DNA of 64,000 nucleotides, taken from Alitta virens (Eukaryota; Annelida; Polychaeta; Phyllodocida; Nereididae). Positions 14,297-25,300 of this stretch are shown here, in pieces. The stretch is from positions 61,915,829 through 61,979,828 of the forward strand of contig OW028573.1 of the NCBI GenBank assembly GCA_932294295.1, read 5' to 3'. Under the pieces are notes generated by a model. The model did no database searches and was not told the origin of the DNA. It saw nothing but the letters and a program-made list of their open reading frames with translations. The translations under genes and the position numbers were made by a program. Each line of letters begins with the position of its first letter. Within the stretch, counting starts at the first letter, position 1.

Positions 14297-17200
14297 TCAT
14301 ATTGAATCTAAGTTCACGGTAGCCATGTCTTCCTTGTTTGCAGAGCTTGCTGTGTCATCACTCTCTGACTCCGCAGCAGATGACCTGGCTTCTTCTGCTT
14401 TGAGCTCAATTATTTTTAAGATCCTTTTAGCATCACGGATGATCTCCACAGGCAAAGATGACATTTGGGCCAGGGCAATGCCTAGTGTGACAAAATAAAG
14501 GATACACTTAATGAAATTATGAAACCTTGCATCCACCCCGTTTACACAGGCAATATGCAATGTGTCATTAAATTTGTGCAAAAACAACATAGTAAAATAA
14601 TTGCATACCATAATGTTCATCTTTTGCCTTTCCTTTGACCAATGTATGGCTGTTCAGTATTTCTCCATCATCCCCACATTCAAAGTGATAGCTGGAAAGC
14701 AACATAGTAAAATGTCAATCATTTGTAAGGTGATGCCTGACCATAATGTTGTGACCTATCTATTATTGGAACCGCCACATACTTGCGAACATTGGGATAC
14801 AGTTTATCAAGGTCACTCACTTCCAGGTAATGTGTGGCAAAGAATGTAAATGCCTGAAATTAAACAAATTTAATATTTACTATACCCTGTTATCATAAAA
14901 CCAAGTATAAAGCTGAATTTGATAAAATTCATTATACGGACAACTTCTACAATATTGTAGTCTTACTGTCTTTTTGATCAGATATTCACAGATGGCAAAA
15001 CAAAGACCAGCTCCTTCATCAGGGCAGGTACCTTAAACCACAAGAAAACCAGAAGTAAAATCATTTCAGATCAAAACCTCTGTATTTAGTGAAGTTCATC
15101 AAGCTTACAGGTGTCCACTCTCTAGAAGTACTAGACTAGTACAATGTAATATTGTTAAAAAAAGTATTACATTTAGAATTCCAGCCATTTTTAATAACTC
15201 TCCATCTCATAAATATGTAAAAAATATTTATTAGATTTGTATGAACCAAATTGCAACATTCTACACTGTCGTATATATGTCAGTCAGCTGAGCATCTTCT
15301 TTTTTTTTCCATGTAACTTAATTTTTTTTGTGAAGATAATAATTTTCAAATGCTCTCAATAGGCCATCTCTATCATCTTTTTCATACATCGTTCATCTCT
15401 TTTTTATTGTTGCCAAAGAATTTAAAATGTTCAATTGTTAAAATAATTTTCATTATCATGCATGAATCTCTCTGATCAAATTGACAGGGGGATACCTCGA
15501 TAAGGATAATATCTTAGACTCACATTTTTTATTTGTTCCCGCAATAACAAGTATTACATTAAACTAGGAGGATACCCCTGAGATAAATATGTTGAATGAC
15601 CATGCAGTGAGATGAAATAATACCAACCTCTTCCTAGTTCGTCAATAATAATAAGAGACGATGATGAAGCATTCTGGATGATGTAGTTAATTTCCTTCAT
15701 CTACGACAAGAATTAACAAATCAAGAAAATCCATGTCATTGCAAAAATTGTGACCAATGCACATGAAAATGACTTATGACAAATATATTGAAAGGCTACC
15801 TCAACCATGAAACTGGAACTATTGGTCTCCATGTCATCATCGCTTCCAATGCGAGAGAAGATCTGGTCAGCAATTCGGAAAGATGCATACTCAGCCGGTA
15901 CAAAGGAACCTATCTGGGCCAGAACTTGAAGAAACGCAACTTGTCGGAGAAATGTTGACTTTCCACTCTGTCTCAAGGGCAAAGAAATCAATTAAGTGAT
16001 AAATTGGTTGAATGCTGTCACTCTAGTAGTAATCAATACATATACACAGTATCTACATACCATATTAGGTCCTGTAATTATGCAGAAGTTGTGTTCTCGG
16101 GATGCAAACTGTAAGTACAAATAACACCTAATCAGAATAATTATAAGTTGTACAACTGTGATTTTATGTGTTGCAAAAGAAAAGATTCAAGGGTTTTTCA
16201 TACAATATTGTTTGGAATAGGAGGCTCCACACTGATCCTTTCCAAAATGGGGTGCCTTGCTGTTTTGCATGCAAGAGTATCCGTGAATTCAGGTCGAACT
16301 GGAAATAGTGCAAGGTAAGAAAATTAAGACCTGAGTATCCCTTTAATTTGACTTTATATTTTGTAGTAAAAAACCTTGAAACCTGCCATATTCTGAGAGC
16401 ATAGCATTGTGGGCAAAGGACTGAAGCATATCCACCATAGCCACACATTCAGCAAGCTGATACAGACATCCGATGTAATTCACTATTTCAGCCATCAGTT
16501 CTGACACAACACTGAAAATAATGCATGCATTGCCTTAGTTACAATGACTTTTAATAGGGAGGTGGCATTGGCATCTACATTTGTTGATTTTAATTGTGCC
16601 GCAAATATTGACAGAAGGGTATATTGATTGGTAGCTAACATTTTTATGTTTTTAAATCTTAAAGTGGTGTAAAATTAAAGCATCCAAACAGTTTGAGAAT
16701 GGATTCAAAGGCAATCGCCATTTTCAGTTAAAATTATTTGGATGGTTTTCCTTTTCCAGACTCAGCTATGTCAATGAGAAATTAATGAGTTTTGCAAAGT
16801 AAACTTACATACTAGTCATCATGTAAATTTCTTGGATTGACTCTTTCAGCCTGTCTGCAAGGAAATATATTCCTCAAGGAAAATGTCAAGATTGCCAACT
16901 TGACCAATTACAGATATTCCAACAGATAATTTCAAAAGCAATTCAACAAATGAAAACACCTCCTAGGGAAGAAACAAAATACCAAAAACCAATGAACATT
17001 TAAAAAAACATACCATTGTATTTAATCTGAAAATGAAACAATAAATAAACCAAATAAGAATTAGGAGAATTCAGGCAATGACCTCATTCAATGATGTTTT
17101 TTCAAGAACTGCTTAATTACCAGATCCGTTGTGGTGAAGCTAAGAGTGGTCTTGGACTTTGTCTTCTTTATGAAGATCGCGGGCAATGAATCCAGACTCC

Positions 17201-20200
17201 TTGGGTTCTTTCCACCACCATAAAGTTGGATGTAAAACCCACGTGTTGTGTTGTAAGCAACGCGAAGGTTCAGTTTGTGTATCTCTCCAAGTTGTTCAAC
17301 CATGCCTAAAAGTTTAAGATCAACCACAAAATCTGCACCAGTATTATTTCATGCCATTATCAAATTTGTGAATTTTACTGGTAACACCTGGCGAATCATC
17401 TTAATTAGATATATCCATAAACAGAAAACACCAAACTGTCACCATCTCATGAATAGGATTATACCTGCAATATCATCTACAATCTCTGTGTAAGTCTTCC
17501 TTGCCACATCAAGCAAACCTTAAGATCAACAAAAAACCGTATCCATCAAAGCTTTTCAAAATTTTCATTTAACCTATTTCCCATACTAACTAAAGTAGGG
17601 AATATATTCATCATCCTTACCATTTATGTCCGGCTGAAATACAATGGAACAAATGATGTTCAACATCATGACAACATAAAAATTCATTTATAGATGCCGG
17701 TTGGAAAAAGGGAAGATAAAGTAAAATATCAATTTACCTTGACAGCAAAACATTTCTGCATTTTCATACTGAATGAGCCTTTTGTGTATCTGGTGTCTTC
17801 TTGGATTATGCTGATCAGTTTCTGCAGAATGAATTGGTAGCGTTCATCTTCCAGGGTCTGTAAAGGTAAACTTTACATTATCATAAGTACTGCAAATGTA
17901 TTTTTGTAGGATAGGTGCCCGTCATTCAAATATCTCAGATGTTAATTCAAATGTTGATAAAGGTGCAGAAACCAAGAATGATTTGCATTTGAAATCATCA
18001 AACAGATTATGCACTGGTAAGAATGGGCAACCTTGTCATACGCCTTGAACAGAGTGGTCTGACCACGACTAAGAGCTTGTTTCAGAGGATCCACTAATTC
18101 GAGTGTGTGCTTCAAGTAAATAATGGTGTTAATCTTCATTTCCGCAGTTCTGATGGACTCTTGCTTAGGGATTTGGACACACTGGGCCAGCAAATGATCA
18201 GTGTCCAGGAAACGACCAATAATACTCTGGACATCAAAGAAAAGATCTTCGTTTGACATTAGTTCTGTCACAGCATCAAGTCTCATGTTGATAGTCTGTG
18301 CATCTGTGAAGAAAAGTAAAATTTCATCAGAAGTATAAAACTGGGTAATCTTGTGGCAGATGAAGGAAATATGCTACTAACTGCAAGGAGGTTGCAAAAT
18401 GTTTGATCTGAGAAGTCTTGCTCCACTGATGGTCTTGTTGTAATTGAGGATCCCAAACAAGCAGTGCTCACTCTTGGGATTCTTCAAGTTCTTTATCAGC
18501 TCCAGATTTTTCACAGTTGCTGCATCTTAAAGGTCAGATGCAGAAAAAAAAATGAAAGAAAATAGACAATAGAAAATAACATCTAAGTTTCAGAGTCAAT
18601 GTAGAAATTGGAAATATTTATAAATTTGTCCAGTTTTGAAATGCGGTCACACCTATCATTGTTGTCTGCTCACTGCCTTTAAACACCACCATGAGTGAGT
18701 TGGATGCAAATGTGATATTCTGGATGAACTCCACATATTTCAAGAGAGCAGCTGTGGCAGCCAAACAATAGTACCTGAAACATTAATAAAAACCATGACT
18801 GTTTTGATCAAAGATAGTCAAACAAATTTAAACAATGCATTTATGTAATGATGGCCAAAATTTAACATTACTTAGAGGATATTTCCATTTCTACTGTACT
18901 GCATTGTGGAATGCTCAGTTGTTTCACATACTGCAATCCTGTAAGAAATTAAGAAAGTTTTAGTTTATATAGAGTTGTACATATGTAGCTACAGGTAGCC
19001 TACATGAAAACTGCATAATAACTGTGTTATCATTGTGTCACAAATGTGTGCATAAATGTGTCATCATTGGTGCAGAAAAAGGGAGAATCTACCTCTACTT
19101 TCATTGAAGTATTTTCTCTGCACAGTTGCGATGTTCGCCTCATGCATCTGCTCACTAACTAAAGTGAACAACTTCGTAGAATTACCAGTTTCACAAACCG
19201 TGTTTGGAAATAAGACCTATGAACAAAATAAAAATAAAAATTATCAACACTTCCCATCTAAGAGTTTCTGGCATATTTTAATATAGCCTTAATAAAAGTA
19301 CTATAATAATGTACTGCACCTCAATAGGTCTGAGAACTTGCAGCTTTGTCATGGTCCTCACATAGGTCTGGGTGTCTGAGAACTGGGACAGAATCAAATT
19401 TGGTTTTCTCAGATCCAGGCTAGCCATGCCCACCTCGCCCCTGGCCAGTCCTCTGCCTTCCACCAGAGCTAAAATAGATGCAATAGACTAAACAAATGTT
19501 CCCTCTTAATATCCTGCATTAGTAAATGATGTATGATTGTATGTATTTTACTGCAGATTCCCAAATGATACCTTAACATGCTGATGGATATTGAACAAGA
19601 AAATTCTAATTATAAAAAAAAAGGATAAATAAAATTAGAGGATAAAAATGTTACTTCTGACCTACAACAGTTGATGGATTGGCTTCAAAATTGCTGCTGG
19701 CAGACATAGGGGTGGTCAAAGATCCAGGGGTGAGCAGCCTTCGCCGTCCCCCACTGGCTGATCCCACAGTGTGAGTTCCACATCCGCTGGACCTTGGTGT
19801 TTTGGGCAGCCTTGAAGACAAGGGTGTCCTCCTTGGCATAGATCTGGTAAATAAAGATGCACCTTGTATGATTTTAAAACTGTAATTCATCCCATCAAAC
19901 TTTACAATGTAAAAAAAAGTACTAATTGATTGGTATTACCATAATACAGTTATACCATTCAACACATTTTAATTTTCAACAATTTTCTTTTCTACTATGG
20001 AGATACAATTCTGAGTACCACACAGCAAAGGGCTCATTTGTCTTAATTTTCTTTGTGGGAGGGCTTATTCCTGAACTCTTCAAGTTAACACGAGAGGGCA
20101 GCACCAGTCAGATAAGGAAAAGCACCAGACAAATGCATATTAACTACCCTGAGGAGGTGCCTGGTGGATTTGAGCTTGTTGCTGTGTAGGGCCTTGAGAA

Positions 20201-21084
20201 ATCAAGAGCTGGTGGATGTTTGAAGACATCATCTGATTCAAATCCACTTGAAGTTTCAGGTGGCAAGTTGCCTTTTGCTGGAGTCTCATTGCTAACCAAT
20301 GGAAAATCTGGAATATTTAAAAAAAAAATAACATACAGGTACTTAGATCTATATGAGCATTTGTGAATTATGAGCAATTGAACACTGAGCATTCATTACC
20401 AAATATTAGTTCAAATATCAAGGAATGCATGCGCAATGCAGCGCATGCATCATGCATCAGGTTTTCATTAATATAAACAAGTTTCTGATTAAATGATCAT
20501 GCCCGAGGATTTATAATTTTTTAATGTTGCACATAAATTGATATTATAAACTGAAACTGTGATGACAAGTTAAGACTCCTTATAAAAAAATGAATGAGTG
20601 AATAAAGATATATATATATATGTAGGCTATAGAAAAAAAGGAGCAGAGTACAATAATTATTTATGCAAATTATAATCTGGAAAAGTCTTCTTCAAAAGAT
20701 CAACTGAAGAAAAACATTAATCTTATGGACTGTTCTAATTTTTTAAATTTTATTATCATTATGATCATTTTTATCTTCGCTTTTCATTTATTTTATCATC
20801 AAGTCGTCTTATAGAATTATAACAGATGTTTATATATTGTATAAATAAACTATAAATACATAGGGCCTACGTAAAAATAAATAGGGCCTACTCAACTTCT
20901 CAAGACAAGGTTTTTTTGTGAGGACCCCCATCGGCATCGCCCGGGCTCTATATAACATTTTACCCACCAAATCAATTTGGTGCTTATAGTTATAAAAGTT
21001 ATATTCTGATGTATAAAATATTTAAATTCCTGAAATCAGCTCACCGTATTTAGGTCCATTGTCTTGTGTCACATTTATGGACAT
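14297..21084 (-). CDS. msh4: MutS homolog 4 (meiotic crossover factor), 24 exons, frame break in exon 10 as read
   Basis: Partner of MSH5 in the nuclear MutS-gamma clamp that stabilises meiotic recombination intermediates; the family has lost mismatch recognition. Exons: 21045-21084, 20148-20307, 19662-19843, 19320-19468, 19093-19216, 18872-18938, 18653-18774, 18382-18525, 18032-18303, 17738-17859, 17621-17633, 17465-17518, 17121-17305, 17014-17026, 16809-16854, 16387-16511, 16204-16298, 16061-16108, 15800-15967, 15628-15700, 14967-15031, 14783-14853, 14609-14691, 14297-14481. All phases agree except exon 10, which carries two extra bases. Ignoring those, the product is about 867 aa. A low-complexity N-terminus of ~120 residues precedes the MSH4-specific [10 protein letters not shown]. 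Walker A GPNMSGKST (650-658), NSSSFM, Walker [12 protein letters not shown] and FATHY follow. Human MSH4 is 936 aa; the tail here is shorter and acidic. MSH5 is excluded by the MSH4-type motifs. Confidence 0.95.
16299..16386 (-). other. msh4: GC-AG intron in MSH4 (intron 16)
   Basis: The donor after exon 16 reads TATG|GCAGGT and the acceptor TTTCCAG. Only this junction joins the codons as EYVRPEF, matching the conserved MSH4 sequence. The nearby GT (GCAG|GTTTCA) would shift the frame into a stop. GC donors are a known minor class of U2 introns. Confidence 0.75.
17014..17026 (-). other. msh4: 13-nt microexon of MSH4 (exon 14)
   Basis: ATTAAATACAATG lies between a TTTTCAG acceptor and a GTATGT donor. 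It supplies I-K-Y-N plus the first base of Asp, exactly bridging TTTDL of exon 13 to [10 protein letters not shown] of exon 15. The aligned human sequence has I-K-M-N-E there. Confidence 0.85.
17621..17633 (-). other. msh4: 13-nt microexon of MSH4 (exon 11)
   Basis: CCGGACATAAATG lies between an ATTTCAG acceptor and a GTAAGG donor. It encodes P-D-I-N plus the first base of Gly, bridging KCFAVK of exon 10 to [11 protein letters not shown] of exon 12. Human MSH4 has S-N-I-N-E at this place, so the reading is strongly supported. Confidence 0.87.
17819..17823 (-). other. msh4: Frame break in MSH4 exon 10 (run of five A on the coding strand)
   Basis: Homology demands ...FILQK then LISII..., which three A's would encode. 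Five are present, so reading straight through gives a TGA two codons later, near residue 434. Flanking exon sequence on both sides is well conserved. A homopolymer sequencing or assembly error is the simplest cause; a real null allele or programmed shift is less likely. Confidence 0.8.
20425..20450. repeat. Perfect 10-bp inverted repeat in MSH4 intron 1
   Basis: ATGCATGCGC, six bases, GCGCATGCAT. The arms contain the GCATGCGC core seen in NRF1-type sites, and a single GCATGCGCA also occurs in the upstream promoter region at 21408-21416. It may be a regulatory palindrome; function is inference. Confidence 0.6.
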
Positions 21085-22371
21085 CTTGACTTTTGTCTGG
21101 CGTGAGAGAAAGTCATTTACCGATAAATCAAATGGCTGAAATGGCTAACGTATATACAATGCAATTGATATTTATGATAATCCCATTAAAATGAATAAAT
21201 TTTTGCTTCACTTCACGAAATACAGCCTTGTCATGCCATAACTTCACTGACATTGACATTTACAATTGATCGCAATTTGACCCTTTGACTTTAACTCAAT
21301 TTTAACATGACAATCCTTACCAGGGGAAACTAGTGATTTAAGTGATTATTTTCTTGTTCAGAAATTGTTCAGCCGTCTGCATCTGAAGAAAGCAGACGAT
21401 TTTGTGAGCATGCGCAGCGAGGCGCTGGCCGACCGGATGCTGTGTTTGTAAACTGGGCCAGAGGGAGAAATTGATAGATTCAGCCGAGAAGACAGGCTGA
21501 ACGCAGCCTCCGAGAGATACTATCAAATGTGGCATACTTACACAACAGGTAGACGTTATATTTGTTTTATTTTGCGTTCTTGTTCACGTGAAGCCTCAGT
21601 TTTATCGGGAAAGACGGAATCGAGACGTTTCCAGAGGAATCCCTCGACACTGTCATCTGTTCGGAATGTTGTGGTTCTCTCAGCTGTCAGTGTGCAAGTG
21701 TCAACAAAGGCCAGTTGGCTTTACTGTTGCTAATATACGCCAAACCATGTATATATATTCGTGAATTTGGACTTATATTGATGAACTGTCAATTAGGAGA
21801 AGTTAGCTTTCTTTGTACAATTTTATTTGTAGGCTTGTAGCTCCATGCACTGAATGACCCATGCCATGGGCCATGTATCACCGAATTGTTGATATTATGA
21901 AGTCAGTTTTCGTGAACAACATCTCGAAGTCACATATTAAATAGTGGAATTTAGTCGGTACAATGTACATGTCGGTCGGGGTAAAATGAAAAATAACCAA
22001 TCATAGTTTTAGGAATTTTTGCCCCACCCAGGTAGGTGTTAATGGCATGGTGAATTTCACTATTTTGAGTGGTGTCAGCATTTTCTAGGTATTAGTTGCG
22101 TCATTTGTGTACATTTATGCACTAGTTATGTATAGGCATGGAGGTATAATACCACCATGGTATAGGCAAGCTATAGGCAGCTGTCAGAGGGACCAGACAG
22201 TTCAATTATAATTTGAGGATTATATGACACACTGACATATATGCACAAAATGCGCATTAGTGTATACTATGTTTTGCTTCAGTACATTCTGGATTGTGTT
22301 GTCCATTGTTTAAATTCTTTTATGTGTTATTTCAGGCCCTGGTGAGTTGTAGTTGGGATGAAGCTAAAATC
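21085..22371. promoter_or_regulatory. Probable divergent promoter and 5' leader region between MSH4 and the ApeC-like gene
   Basis: MSH4 begins at 21084 reading left and a secreted-protein gene begins at 22372 reading right. The segment near 21390-21500 is the most GC- and CpG-rich nearby and contains GCATGCGCA at 21408-21416, an NRF1-like site common in animal promoters. No TATA box stands out. A CAACAG|GTAGAC donor at 21548/21549 could end a non-coding first exon of the right-hand gene. Confidence 0.5.
21430..21548 (+). other. Possible non-coding first exon of the ApeC-like gene
   Basis: The 3' edge is a GTAGAC donor after 21548. The next exon would begin at 22336 after a TTATTTCAG acceptor. 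The left boundary is a guess. If joined this way, an ATG at 21527 opens a short upstream frame that ends about a dozen codons later, before the main ATG at 22372. Transcript data are needed to confirm it. Confidence 0.35.
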
Positions 22372-25300
22372 ATGGACTTACCAAAGAAACTCACCTTGTT
22401 GTTTTCTTTGACTATCATCACTGCACAAGGTATGTGAATTTTGTTATTCTTGAAGTTTAAGCTTTATGTACCAAAAATGTGAGTCATTATACATTGAGTT
22501 CTCAAAGTTGTTTTCATGCAGAATAAGGGACTTCATTTTTATATTTCCAATACTTGTTATGATAAAGCTTCTGTGCAGTGTGGTGTTTACACTTGCTATA
22601 AGCATAATAGAGCAATCTCAGAGTTGTTTACTGAATGCCTTTATATTCTGTTGAAACACAATGTACATATGTGGATGATGGAATGTATATATACTTTACA
22701 AAGTTCTTGTTATTTTTACATTATTGATCTCTAGACTTCTTAGTGGAACCACTGATTGTTTACTTGACCTGAGCTTCGCCTTCAGGAGGTCAAAGTTGTA
22801 TCAGTGATTATTTCTGTGTTGTTGGATCCAAAGTTTACTTTGTTCCTTTTGGAAAGTATGATCTGATAATAAGTGTGGAGTTTACACACACGGTTTGATA
22901 CATTTTCAGTATAGCTTTGATATGGGTGCATACTGTTTACCAAGCTTATGATTCAGACTATGCCTTGTGTTCTCTGAGATTCCCAGAATCACGCATCAGA
23001 AAAATGAGAACATCAATTGTTATATTGGTGGAATCCCTATTTCTCTCGCCAAATCCTCTGCAAATGTGTTTCCTGTTATTTTTTTCATGATGGATGAACT
23101 GGTTTGGATATAGAGGCCTTGAAAATGTAGGGCTTCATATTCCCTTTTCTGTGTTGGCAAGGGCTTTGCTGTAATGTATCTCTCTTCTTTTTTCTTGTTG
23201 GGCTGAGTTACAGAGTCAAGGTGAAATGTCTGTAGGTAATTAGGGGAGTGATCACACGGAGCTTCCTATTTGGGAGTCTTAAATTATTTCTCTCTTTGCT
23301 GTAGCATCTTTGTGGCGGTTGCTGCAGCTGGGCTAATCATGTTGCTGGTCATTTGTCACTGTGCAATACCCACCTGTGTGCCTGCCTGACCTGTCTTATG
23401 GGTCCTCTGTGTTCAATTACAGTGTCACAAAAGCAGAAACTGTCGTATTGTTCAGCTCTGAATGATATTATCAGGCCCTTTGGTTAACTGGGTCACTACA
23501 ATACTCCGTGTGGTAATCTTATCAAAGGTGTAATAGTATACCCGTCCTATGTGACCTGCAGCAGATTAGTACACTTGATTTTTCTTGTCTCTAGGTAATA
23601 GACGATAATAGAGCGTATACTCAATCATTTTGAGTAAAGTTTTGGAGTTCAGCCAATTGTTGGTGGATAATGAATTATTTGGTTTGTTATTTGCGAACAG
23701 TTGCATATTCTTTTTATTAACTGCAGTAACCTTACGTTTGAAAGAAATATCAACAAATTTTGTATGAACTTATTGTACCGTTTGTATAGTGACTACATAT
23801 TGCATGAGGATGATGTAGTGCTTTTGTAAGTGGAATATTTCGGCTGTAGATGACCATGGGTATTGTGGTCTAATCTGGCAGAGGTGTCCTGCAGTGCAGG
23901 GACAGTGGTGCATGCAGTCTTCCAGCGTTGTCATCAATGCAGCAGACTGCGGGATGACCCGAAGGTAGCGGACCCCCAGAACAGCATCTAGCAATCTACC
24001 ATGCAGGCCCCGCTGCTACAATCCATCTTACAAAAGACCTCCAATGGCTCCATCCCTTATGAATACTATCTTATACGTTATATCCCTATTCCGAGCCAAT
24101 ACGAATACACCGCAGGGTTTCTTTTGTGTCTTTTGTGTCTTTTGTGTCTTTTGTGTTTGGATTGAGTCAGTCTGCGGGAACCCTTGCTGAAAGAAATATT
24201 ACATTCTTTCTAAGTCCTGGAACGTTTTTCTGTCTAATGTATTATGTATACAAGAATATGAAGCCCATTTTTGTGTAGTTTTAGTCATTTCATCAATAGA
24301 GAGGAAATACGTATTATTTAATGATATATAAAAGGATGCGCAAGTAACACTCCGTAATAGACACTTGTAAACATGTCAATTTATAATGATGATCATATTT
24401 ATCATCATGAGGATTCACCGTTACTTACTACAAAATTGATGTGATACATGAATTTATTGGTGTTATTCGTTTGCTTGGTAACCACTATGAAGAGTGTATG
24501 AATATAATTATATGAATTTTTTTGTCACGACTTCTGGGAAAAGAAGTGTTGTTTGTCAGTAAATGATATTTTAATTCGCAAACATTATGCCAATTTACAA
24601 AATTGGAATTGCGTGTCGGAAATCTATAAAATGATTGGGGCAAATAGAAATAATGTAATTCTTACGTGATATTGTAATCAGAGGATAAGTGGGTCAGTGA
24701 CCTGGTATTTCTGCATGCAAGTTGCTAGGACCAACCACAGTCGTCATCATCATGCCATCAATAATTTTGAATGTTCCTTAGGATAGACTGCTTGTGGCCA
24801 TACAAAGAAGGCGTGTTAGGTGACTTGCCCCAGGCCTGGTCTTGTTCTTCAGAGGCAAACCATCAAGCACCCCGATCATATTGACTTTTTCAACGTCTGC
24901 TTTTCAACCTAAGGGAACATTTTTCTCTCTAACTTGCAAAGACTCCTGGCATGTTTGTGCAATTTGCCTGTCAGCGCCAGAAACTAGACTCATATGCTGC
25001 TGAAAAGACCTTTTGTGTTTTGCAGGGATTTCAATTTCCGTGGGTGGCTTCAGCCTCAGACATCTGTTGCTAAAAATATCCATGTTGCCAGGTTAATGAC
25101 CTTACAGACTGCCAGGTTGTCTGCAGTCCTCATTTGGGCCTTCACCTCAAATAATTCTTATGTTTCTTCAATTGCTTCTGCTAAATTACCACTAAATACC
25201 TAGCGGTACTGGTGCATTGCCCTGTGGTAGGCCTATGAATTATGATACAGCATTGCAGTCAGTGACATTAATTAATAAGATTGTGACGTTGTCTCCAGAT

